A stretch of 7,225 nucleotides of DNA. Origin: DUOJ01 sp041676265. Lineage in GTDB: Bacteria > Spirochaetota > Spirochaetia > Sphaerochaetales > Sphaerochaetaceae. Position 1 is the first letter of the stretch. Every line of letters begins with the position of its first letter. The notes under the pieces were generated by a model, which worked only from the letters and a program-made list of their open reading frames with translations, did not search any database and was not told the origin of the DNA. This document shows, one piece after another, positions 1 through 6,059 of this stretch. A program made the position numbers and the translations under genes. The stretch is taken from NCBI GenBank assembly GCA_041676265.1, contig JBAYSE010000081.1, positions 1 to 7,225 on the forward strand. Direction: 5' to 3'.

Positions 1-846
1 CGCATCGGCATACTGGAGTTTAATGTTAAAATTGTCGCGAAAGACCTCTAGAACCAAATCGGCTTCCCCTTTGCGCAGTAGGCCGGTGTTAACAAAGACG
101 CAAATTAATTGGTCGCCGATGGCTTTATGGATTAAAGTGGCGACAACGGAAGAGTCGACACCCCCGGAGAGACCACAAAGCACTTGTTTACGTCCAACTA
201 CCGCCTTAATCTCTTCTATTTTGGACTCTATAAAAGTGTCCATATTCCAATTGTCTTGCGCTTGGCAAATATTAAACAGAAAATTGGAGAGGATCCTGCC
301 CCCCTCTTGGGTGTTATCACAGCCGAGGTGGAACTGTACCCCATACAAATTCCTTAACGGCTCCTCAACGACCGCATAACTACACCGTTGAGTGGAACCT
401 GTCCTTACAAAAGAGTCACTAATTGAGTGAACTACATCACCTGCAGAGAGCCAAACATCAGAGTCTGCTGTGATCCCCTGCAAAAGGGTGCTTGGCTTAT
501 CTTCGACTGTTAAAGTATCTTGCCCCTCAATTTTTTCGATAGGGGGACCAACTTCACCACCGGTGGCTTCAGCAATTAACTGCAGACCATAGCCGACTCC
601 CAAAATGGGAATAGAGAGGTTAAAAATATTCTTATTGGGCTTTGGGGCATCTTTAGAGCGAACACTGTGGTTCCCACCGGCTAAAATAATGCCTACCGGT
701 GCTATCTTCTTGATTTCACCCACACTGATTGAGTAATCGACAATCTGACTAAAAACATTGAGAGAGCGAATTTTGCGGGCAAGGCGCTGAGAGTATTGGG
801 TATTAAAATCGAGAATTAAAACTGTATCGTAAGGTCTCTTTTCCAT
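1..846 (-). CDS. guaA: GMP synthase (GuaA)-like protein with a dead glutamine amidotransferase domain; 3' end beyond the window
   Basis: GuaA normally aminates XMP to GMP in the cytosol: an N-terminal class I glutaminase domain feeds ammonia to an ATP pyrophosphatase domain. The 282 visible codons, of about 510 to 525 in the family, are open throughout. Residues 8-200 align with the glutaminase domain (start LILDF; end NFLFNIC then NWNM). Residues 223-234 carry an intact PP-loop, LSGGVDSSV, followed by VNTGLLRKGEA (usually VDxGLLR). The glutaminase is dismantled: the nucleophile elbow GxCYG reads GVGYG (Gly85 for Cys), FHPE reads FHLG (His173 kept, Gly175 for Glu), GGP reads GGN at 57-59, SHGD reads SAGD at 134-137, and DFGSQ reads DFNTQ. 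ATG 846 is preferred over the in-frame ATG at 852 because AAAAGG abuts the latter but lies 6 bases from the former. The gene starts 10 bases after the ECF S gene. What is seen is a glutaminase-dead GuaA homologue. Whether it makes GMP from free ammonia or has a new substrate is unknown, because the dimerisation domain is outside the window. Confidence 0.85.
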   Translation of the reverse strand, partial: MEKRPYDTVLILDFNTQYSQRLARKIRSLNVFSQIVDYSISVGEIKKIAPVGIILAGGNHSVRSKDAPKPNKNIFNLSIPILGVGYGLQLIAEATGGEVGPPIEKIEGQDTLTVEDKPSTLLQGITADSDVWLSAGDVVHSISDSFVRTGSTQRCSYAVVEEPLRNLYGVQFHLGCDNTQEGGRILSNFLFNICQAQDNWNMDTFIESKIEEIKAVVGRKQVLCGLSGGVDSSVVATLIHKAIGDQLICVFVNTGLLRKGEADLVLEVFRDNFNIKLQYADA

Positions 847-852
847 ATTCAT

Positions 853-858
853 CCTTTT
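853..858 (-). promoter_or_regulatory. Ribosome binding site deciding the guaA-like start
   Basis: AAAAGG on the minus strand overlaps the TAA stop of the upstream S-component gene. It lies 6 bases before ATG 846 but directly abuts the in-frame ATG at 852, so 846 is the likelier start. The overlap with the stop suggests translation follows termination of the S gene. Confidence 0.55.
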
Positions 859-1402
859 ATAAGGCTAGAGAGCGCACCGGTGGATAGGCTTTGAGAACCC
901 CCTTAGAGACAACAATTCCTAAGACAACACCCACTCCCGACTGTAAGAGGTTAAGGGGAATTTCAACTAAGGCGGGCTTGAATCCGTAGAGGAAGCCACC
1001 TACCAGGTAATAACCCCCCGTCATAACAACCATCCCCACTACTCCTCCAAGGATTTGCATATAGATTTTAGCGTCCCCCGGGACCCCTTTCTTAAGCCCG
1101 GCACGGGCAATGAGGGCAATCAAAAGCCCCTGTAAGCCATGAATCAAAAAAGAGAACACAGCCCATTGAGGGAAGCCTCCAATGATATCGGCAATACCTG
1201 TCCCCAGCCCGCCGGCTACAGCGGCCACCCATGGGCCAAAAAGGAATGCCGAAAACGTAATAATTACATCACTCAGATTAATGTAACCGTGAATGGGCGT
1301 CGGGATTCGGGGAAAAATAGTAAATACAACGACGACTGCCGTTAAAATTGACATAAGGGCAATGCTTAGCGCAGGGCTCTTAGATTTGGTCTTCTCGTTC
1401 AT
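857..1402 (-). CDS. ECF transporter S component (substrate-binding membrane protein), substrate unassigned
   Basis: This 181-residue, very hydrophobic protein has about six membrane segments (roughly 11-33, 41-56, 58-78, 81-100, 113-137 and 148-170), the usual size and topology of an S component. It would bind a vitamin or other micronutrient at the outer face of the membrane and deliver it through the EcfT/ATPase module encoded just upstream. Helix 1 has the AxxxA pattern (Ala11, Ala15) used for docking to EcfT. The stretch from GYINLSD (39-45) through LFGPWVAAVAGG and ADIIGG (71-76) resembles the riboflavin/HMP-type S family (Pfam ECF-ribofla_trS), but it does not identify the substrate. 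The start is ATG 1402, which has a strong Shine-Dalgarno site. An ATG at 1438 would extend the protein by 12 residues into the end of ecfT and lacks a comparable site. The gene starts 13 bases after the ecfT stop. No vitamin riboswitch can be present upstream because the operon leaves no space. The guaA-like gene downstream invites, but does not prove, a purine-related substrate. Confidence 0.85.
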   Translation of the reverse strand: MNEKTKSKSPALSIALMSILTAVVVVFTIFPRIPTPIHGYINLSDVIITFSAFLFGPWVAAVAGGLGTGIADIIGGFPQWAVFSFLIHGLQGLLIALIARAGLKKGVPGDAKIYMQILGGVVGMVVMTGGYYLVGGFLYGFKPALVEIPLNLLQSGVGVVLGIVVSKGVLKAYPPVRSLAL

Positions 1403-1409
1403 GATGGAT

Positions 1410-1416
1410 CCTCCTT
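1410..1416 (-). promoter_or_regulatory. Strong Shine-Dalgarno site for the ECF S component
   Basis: AAGGAGG on the minus strand lies 7 bases upstream of ATG 1402 and overlaps the ecfT stop codon TAA (1418-1416). It is one of the two best ribosome sites in the window and settles the S-component start. A stronger site here would favour making more S protein than EcfT. Confidence 0.75.
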
Positions 1417-2183
1417 TAGATGGAATTAAGCAGAACAAAAGTGGTGAGCAGAATTATAGCGGAAAGTAAAAAATGAATAAAGAGACCCCCTTTAGCCTCC
1501 AGAACTTTATAATCACTTCTTTTAAGGCCACTGCCAAAACCACGATGTTCAAGAGTTGTCGCCAAATGGGGGATTGTCTTGAGGGCAAAGACCAAAGCAC
1601 TGGTCACGGTGGGCACTAGATCCTTGATATGAAATTTTTCCCCCTCCGATTCCCCGTGGGCACTTCTTAGGCTATGGGAGTCGCGAATCATCGTAAAAGT
1701 CTCTCCAATAAAAGGGATAAAACGGAAAGCTAAAGTGATCGTTAAAGCCACTTTATAAGAGAGGCCATACCACCTGAAAGAGAGGTTAATATCGGCCATA
1801 GGGGTCGTCCAGATGTAAAGGGTACAGAGGTAAGTCACTATTAAAAGTCGCAGAGCCAAGGTTAAAAATTGATTAAGTCCCTCTTTAGTAATAATCACAT
1901 AGCTTTTAATAACTAAAAGCGCTACCCCGTCCCGTCTATTTAATGGGATGAACAGAGCCATCACGACGAGGATGAACAAAAGGGTCCTTAAAGGCTTAAG
2001 TGCTTGTTTAAAAGTGACCGCCCGCCACGCAACTATAAAAATCAGAGCCATCAAGATGGCCAGCATCACTACTTGGGAGGGAAAAAAGACCATTACCGAG
2101 AAAAGGAGGACAGTTAAAAGTTTAGCCCTTGCATCAAACCAGTAGAGAAAACCTCTGCCTGCAATGAAAGTGTTAGTGTTCAC
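1416..2183 (-). CDS. ecfT: ECF transporter transmembrane (T) component
   Basis: EcfT is the membrane scaffold that links the ATPases to the S component and transmits ATP-driven movement so that the S component topples and releases substrate inside. The product has 255 residues, typical of the family. It has the N-terminal F-DARAKLL motif (16-23, usually DPRxKL), hydrophobic segments near 21-53, 66-80, 103-125, 142-160 and 230-252, and a long cytosolic region from about 160 to 215 that holds the two coupling helices. Those helices normally carry Ala-Arg-Gly-type motifs contacting the ATPases. Here they read SAHG (174-177) and EHRGF (212-216), so the first lacks its Arg and the second keeps Arg214. 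The start is GTG at 2183, overlapping the ATPase stop as GTGA, preceded by a GAGGTGGG purine stretch. An alternative ATG start would lie internally and cut the N-terminal motif. The neighbouring ATPase and S genes make the assignment firm. Confidence 0.9.
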   Translation of the reverse strand: MNTNTFIAGRGFLYWFDARAKLLTVLLFSVMVFFPSQVVMLAILMALIFIVAWRAVTFKQALKPLRTLLFILVVMALFIPLNRRDGVALLVIKSYVIITKEGLNQFLTLALRLLIVTYLCTLYIWTTPMADINLSFRWYGLSYKVALTITLAFRFIPFIGETFTMIRDSHSLRSAHGESEGEKFHIKDLVPTVTSALVFALKTIPHLATTLEHRGFGSGLKRSDYKVLEAKGGLFIHFLLSAIILLTTFVLLNSI

Positions 2184-3601
2184 TGACCCACCTCACTCTC
2201 AATGATTTGTCCATCGACTATTTTGTACTGCCGGGTGGCGATCTGTTTGGCAAAAGAGCGGTCATGGGTAATGACAACCACTGCGCTACCCCGTTGTTTT
2301 AAAAGAGCTACCATTTTCGAAGCATCGCCACTTGTGATGCCACTATCTACCTCATCTATAATTACAAAAGGGCGGTTCAGGATATAATAGACAGCTCCTT
2401 GCAGTTGCTTCCGCTTACCGTAGCTCATCATTGACGGGTTCTCATCAAGGTTCAAATCAAATAGCTTAGCGGCTGAAGCGATCTGCTCTTGCTTAGAGTG
2501 CACCGCACTATGGCGTAAAGACCAGCCCAACTCCTGCTCAACCGAAGAGAGGAATATTCCGTAATCGGGATTTTGAAAGAGGTAGGCTACCTGTGCTAGG
2601 CGCTTAGAAGACGCAATCGACTCTCCGTCCAGCGTAATAGAGCCCTGTTGAGGACGCTTTAGTCCACATAGAACGCGCGAAAAGGTGCTTTTACCGGCAC
2701 CATTGGGTCCTACCAAAGCCACCACCTCTCCGGTTTTTAGAGAAAACCGGTCAATCTTGAGGGTAAAAGGGAGAGTGGAATCAGTTGAACGGCGTTCATG
2801 GCCAATGACCATTTGCTCACACCTCAATTCTCGATTTTGGTGAAACTTCTCCATCTTGATGTTTAAAGCCGTTCCTCTATCTAACGCTTGCAGTTTAGAG
2901 AATGCAGTGGCTCTACTCTCCTCTGAGAGCCTTGTATCATTTAGGAGGTAATAGTTATCGAAAAGGGAGTCTGCCTCTTTTATGTAACGGGAAGCGAAGA
3001 CTATCACCGTCCCTTTTTTCTCCAAGAGCCGCTTTTTTAGTTCCTGGCGCCATTGTTCATCCAAATCATCAAAAGGCTCATCCATTATCCACAGGGGTGC
3101 ATCAATCGCCGCAGTTACGGCTAAGAGGAGGCGCTTACGCTCCCCGCCAGAGAGCTCTTGAGGATTAACATCCTTGTACTTGAGCAAGCCCCAACTATTA
3201 AGGGACTCTTCAACCCGTTCAATCAAAGCCTGGCGCTCAATAGCCAGTGATTCGAGGGGAAAAGCAACTTCATCACCACAGGTGGTCATTAAAAGTTGTT
3301 CCTGCACATTCTGGCCAGTGTAGGTCAGCTTGTCGGCTAAAAGCCAAGGCTCTGAAGCAGGGATCTCCTCACCTTTTAGTAAAACTTTACCGGTGAGGTA
3401 CCCCTCTATATAACGGGGTAAAAGTCCACAAGCAATTCTAGCCAAGGTTGTTTTACCACTGTCGGGTGGACCTAAAATAAGGGTTCTACTCCCCTCTTTG
3501 ACCCTCAAAGAGAGATCTTTTAAGACTGGTGGCAGTTTCTCTGTTTTCCCGTACCCCTTGTAAGAGAACGATAAATCAGAGAGGCAAAAGTAATCACTCA
3601 T
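2180..3601 (-). CDS. ecfA: Energy-coupling factor ATPase, two fused ABC domains (EcfA-A' type)
   Basis: The 473-residue cytosolic protein contains two complete ABC ATPase domains in one chain, equivalent to the EcfA/EcfA' pair that powers ECF vitamin importers. Domain 1 has Walker A GPPDSGKTT (44-52), Q-loop Gln97, signature LSGGE (150-154) and Walker B WIMDEP (Asp174, Glu175), but Arg205 stands where the switch His is expected (FASRY rather than xxTHD). Domain 2 has Walker A GPNGAGKST (298-306), Q-loop Gln343, Walker B VIIDE (Asp416, Glu417) and switch His446 (ITHD), but its signature is MSYGK (392-396) instead of LSGGQ. The domains are joined by a poorly conserved linker around 225-275. ATG 3601 overlaps the plsC stop as ATGA with AGGGTG five bases upstream, so translation is probably coupled; the 3' end overlaps ecfT by four bases. 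With ecfT and the S gene it forms a dedicated (group I) ECF importer. The fused ATPase is clear; the substrate is not. Confidence 0.92.
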   Translation of the reverse strand: MSDYFCLSDLSFSYKGYGKTEKLPPVLKDLSLRVKEGSRTLILGPPDSGKTTLARIACGLLPRYIEGYLTGKVLLKGEEIPASEPWLLADKLTYTGQNVQEQLLMTTCGDEVAFPLESLAIERQALIERVEESLNSWGLLKYKDVNPQELSGGERKRLLLAVTAAIDAPLWIMDEPFDDLDEQWRQELKKRLLEKKGTVIVFASRYIKEADSLFDNYYLLNDTRLSEESRATAFSKLQALDRGTALNIKMEKFHQNRELRCEQMVIGHERRSTDSTLPFTLKIDRFSLKTGEVVALVGPNGAGKSTFSRVLCGLKRPQQGSITLDGESIASSKRLAQVAYLFQNPDYGIFLSSVEQELGWSLRHSAVHSKQEQIASAAKLFDLNLDENPSMMSYGKRKQLQGAVYYILNRPFVIIDEVDSGITSGDASKMVALLKQRGSAVVVITHDRSFAKQIATRQYKIVDGQIIESEVGQ

Positions 3602-4341
3602 GAATCACCCTGATAAGATGTAAACTGCTGTTCAATTGCCGAATAGACCCGGCCGGGGAGCGCCTTTAGCTCCTCGGCATCCAGAGAAGCTGTCTCTATG
3701 GGGTCTGAGACACTTAGGTGGACTATCACCCGCCTAAAGCCCTTCTTTTCTTTAACTCCTTGTCTTGTCCCCTCGATTGTGATGGGAACAATTACCGCCT
3801 TAGAGCGAGTTGCCAGTTTAAGTGACCCGCTTTTAAATTGACCTAACTGTCCGGTTTTGCTGCGGGTCCCCTCGGGGAAAATGAACATCCTCACCCCATT
3901 CTTAATATTCTCCACCCCTTTGAGGATAGCCTCAATTGATGAGCGTCCACTAGAGCGGTCGATATAGACACACTGCATCGCCTTGATCCAGTTACTGAGA
4001 ATGGGGACTTTTTTCAACTCTTGCTTGGTAATAAAACCCGCCCACACGTGAAGTCCGGCAATCACCACCGGGATATCCAACATACTCTGATGGTTGGCTA
4101 CGTAACACACCGGGGTCCCTTGAGGGGGGATCTTCTCTTGTCCTTCCACTACCAATTTCATATTTAGCGACCAGACTATCGTTTTGGCTATCAGAGTGCC
4201 GTTAACGCGCATCCACTTTTCAGCACTCAAACGACGTTTAAACAACTTCATAATAGCCGCCGGAATTATGGCTACAAAAATTGAGAAAATAAAAGTCAGT
4301 ACAACCAATAGAATGGCAAAGAATAGGTGAATATACTTCAT
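3598..4341 (-). CDS. plsC: 1-acyl-sn-glycerol-3-phosphate acyltransferase (PlsC/LPLAT family)
   Basis: This enzyme family transfers a fatty acyl group to the sn-2 position of lysophosphatidate to give phosphatidate, the precursor of membrane phospholipids, at the inner face of the cytoplasmic membrane. The 247-residue product has a hydrophobic N-terminus (about 5-35) that would anchor it, then the four acyltransferase blocks: NHQSMLD (83-89, catalytic His84 and Asp89), YIDRSSGRSS (126-135), the glycerophosphate-binding FPEGTR (155-160), and VPITIEGT (185-192). All key residues are present and the length is normal. The start at 4341 overlaps the exporter stop as ATGA and has AGGAGG 7 bases upstream. 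The stop overlaps the ECF ATPase start. The specific acyl acceptor cannot be read from the sequence; a different lysophospholipid or lipid acceptor is possible. A neighbouring MsbA-like exporter would fit a shared envelope role, but this is inference. Confidence 0.88.
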   Translation of the reverse strand: MKYIHLFFAILLVVLTFIFSIFVAIIPAAIMKLFKRRLSAEKWMRVNGTLIAKTIVWSLNMKLVVEGQEKIPPQGTPVCYVANHQSMLDIPVVIAGLHVWAGFITKQELKKVPILSNWIKAMQCVYIDRSSGRSSIEAILKGVENIKNGVRMFIFPEGTRSKTGQLGQFKSGSLKLATRSKAVIVPITIEGTRQGVKEKKGFRRVIVHLSVSDPIETASLDAEELKALPGRVYSAIEQQFTSYQGDS

Positions 4342-6059
4342 ATCCCCACCTCCTGATTCTTATAGAGGCGCGCGTAATGCCCCCCTGCAGCAATCAACTC
4401 TTGGTGTTTGCCCTGTTCGACGATAGCCCCATCTGCTAGGGTGTAGATAATATCGGCTTCCCGCACAGTAGTTAGCCGGTGTGCAATGACAATGGCAGTT
4501 CGCCCTTGTGCCAAGCGTTTGAAAGCCTCTTGGATTTGGTGTTCAGATTCAGTGTCTAGGCTACTGGTAGCCTCATCAAAGATTAAAATTTTAGGATTTT
4601 TTAAGAAAACTCTGGCAATGGAGAGCCTCTGTTTTTGTCCGCCACTTAAGCGGGCGCCTCTCTCACCCACCTCTGTATCTAAAGCGAGGGGAAGAGAACG
4701 TACCAAAGTAGCTAAATTGGCCTTTTCCAAGGCTTCCAGCATCTCTTCATCGGTAGCATCCCGCTTACCATAGCGGAGGTTCTCACGAATTGTACCGTCA
4801 AATAAAAAAACATCTTGTTGGACAAATCCAATTTGCCGCCTCAAAGATTTTTTCTTCACTTTAGCGACATCTTGCCCATCAATTAAGATGGCGCCCTCAA
4901 CCGGTTCATAGAAACGGGGGATAAGGGATGCTAAGGTGCTCTTACCGGCTCCCGATTCACCTACTAAAGCTACGGTACTTCCCCCCTTAATGGTCAGATT
5001 AATCCCCCCCAAAACCTCTTCTCCGTCTGAATCGTAGCTAAAGCGGACATGGTCAAAACAGATATTGCCCTCTTTTATTTCCAATTCAACCGCATCGGGG
5101 AGGTCTTGGATATCGCTGGAGATATCCATAACTTCCACAAACCGTTCAAATGCACTCATCCCCTGTTGCAACTGTTCAGTGAAACTGATAAGGCGGTCTA
5201 TCGGGGGGAGTACTATGCCTACATAGAGGATAAAGGCAACTAAATCGTAGAGGGGCACTTTCCCCAGATAGATTAAAACAGCCCCTCCGGCAACCGTGGT
5301 GAAGTAATAGAGCTCCCTGAAGAGGAGCATGATTGACTCATAACTCGCCATAACTTTGTATTGGTCACTACGAGCCCTTTTAAAGATTTTATTAACTGCT
5401 CTAAACTTCTCATTCTCATACTTTTCACTAGTGAAAGATTGAATTTCGCGCACCCCTTGGATGGAGTTTTCCACCATGGCGTTTACATCGGCAACGGTGG
5501 AGCGTACTGCTCTGAAACCACTTTTTAATTTTCTCCCATAGTAAATCCCAAAGAAAAGCATAAAAGGGAGCGGAATAAGGGAAATTAAGGCCAACGGTGC
5601 ACTGGTTACAAACATCACGGCATAAGCACCGATAATGACCACCACTGAGATTAAAAGGTCCTCCGGACCATGGTGGGCGACCTCGGTAATCATAAAGAGG
5701 TCGTTGGTTATCCGTGACATTAGGTGGCCGGTTTTAGTCTTGTCGAAGTATCTGAAAGAGAGGCGTTGCAGATGCTCAAAGAGATCTTGACGCATATCCC
5801 CCTCCATCAAAACCCCCAATTGGTGTCCCCAGCGCACTTGAATATAGGTACAAAAAGTTTGGACGAAGTAGATTGCCAACATAAAGGCAAACACGGTAAG
5901 CATGGCAGCCCAGTTGTGGTTGGGAATATATGTTTTGAGTAGTTCACGGGTTAGCTGGGGGAAGATTATAGAGAGTAAAGAGCCCAAAACAGCCGCTGAG
6001 ATATCGAGGGCAAAGAGTCCTTTATAAGGTTTGTAGTAAGAAAAGAACCGTTTAAGCAT
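4338..6059 (-). CDS. ABC exporter half-transporter, permease fused to ATPase (MsbA/LmrA type)
   Basis: The 573-residue product has the type IV ABC exporter layout and would act as a homodimer in the cytoplasmic membrane, or as a heterodimer with a partner not seen here. Residues 1-300 form the six-helix membrane domain (hydrophobic stretches near 14-36, 50-75, 133-153, 155-175, 248-268 and 272-290), including the family's LSFRYFDKTKTGHLMSRI segment (100-117). Residues about 330-573 form the ATPase: Walker A GESGAGKST (367-375), Q-loop Gln415, signature LSGGQ (471-475), Walker B ILIFDEATSSLD (Asp495, Glu496) and switch His527. All catalytic residues are consensus, so it should be active as a homodimer. 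ATG 6059 overlaps the 3' end of the helicase gene by 8 bases with AAAGGA upstream. Substrate cannot be told from sequence: lipid, lipid-linked compound, peptide or drug are all possible. The acyltransferase next door slightly favours a lipid. Confidence 0.9.
   Translation of the reverse strand: MLKRFFSYYKPYKGLFALDISAAVLGSLLSIIFPQLTRELLKTYIPNHNWAAMLTVFAFMLAIYFVQTFCTYIQVRWGHQLGVLMEGDMRQDLFEHLQRLSFRYFDKTKTGHLMSRITNDLFMITEVAHHGPEDLLISVVVIIGAYAVMFVTSAPLALISLIPLPFMLFFGIYYGRKLKSGFRAVRSTVADVNAMVENSIQGVREIQSFTSEKYENEKFRAVNKIFKRARSDQYKVMASYESIMLLFRELYYFTTVAGGAVLIYLGKVPLYDLVAFILYVGIVLPPIDRLISFTEQLQQGMSAFERFVEVMDISSDIQDLPDAVELEIKEGNICFDHVRFSYDSDGEEVLGGINLTIKGGSTVALVGESGAGKSTLASLIPRFYEPVEGAILIDGQDVAKVKKKSLRRQIGFVQQDVFLFDGTIRENLRYGKRDATDEEMLEALEKANLATLVRSLPLALDTEVGERGARLSGGQKQRLSIARVFLKNPKILIFDEATSSLDTESEHQIQEAFKRLAQGRTAIVIAHRLTTVREADIIYTLADGAIVEQGKHQELIAAGGHYARLYKNQEVGI
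4349..4354 (-). promoter_or_regulatory. Strong Shine-Dalgarno site for plsC
   Basis: AGGAGG on the minus strand lies 7 bases upstream of ATG 4341, inside the last codons of the exporter gene. It fixes the plsC start at the four-base ATGA overlap. Confidence 0.7.

Noticed and set aside
23..379. Plus-strand open frame of 118 codons opposite the guaA-like gene
   Set aside because: It is antisense to a frame with clear GuaA similarity, its protein has no recognisable domain or membrane pattern, and there is no convincing ribosome site.
592..594. The Cys-to-Gly change in the GuaA-like protein being just a sequencing error
   Set aside because: A single error cannot explain the simultaneous loss of the triad Glu and the changes in the DFGSQ, GGP and SHGD motifs in an unbroken frame; an error at this one codon remains possible but would not restore the site.
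847..856. Riboswitch or promoter between the S component and the guaA-like gene
   Set aside because: Only 10 bases separate the genes, enough for part of a ribosome site but not a structured leader or promoter.
1403..1438. Longer S-component start at ATG 1438
   Set aside because: The extra 12 residues overlap the end of ecfT and lack a good ribosome site, whereas ATG 1402 has AAGGAGG at 7 bases.
2902..3168. Plus-strand open frame of 88 codons opposite the ECF ATPase
   Set aside because: It is a shadow of the conserved ABC domain 1 coding sequence; the product has no family features.
4981..5010. Runs of six and seven C in the exporter gene as possible phase-variation tracts
   Set aside because: They are short, they encode ordinary glycine pairs in the ATPase domain, and no on/off surface role is suggested.
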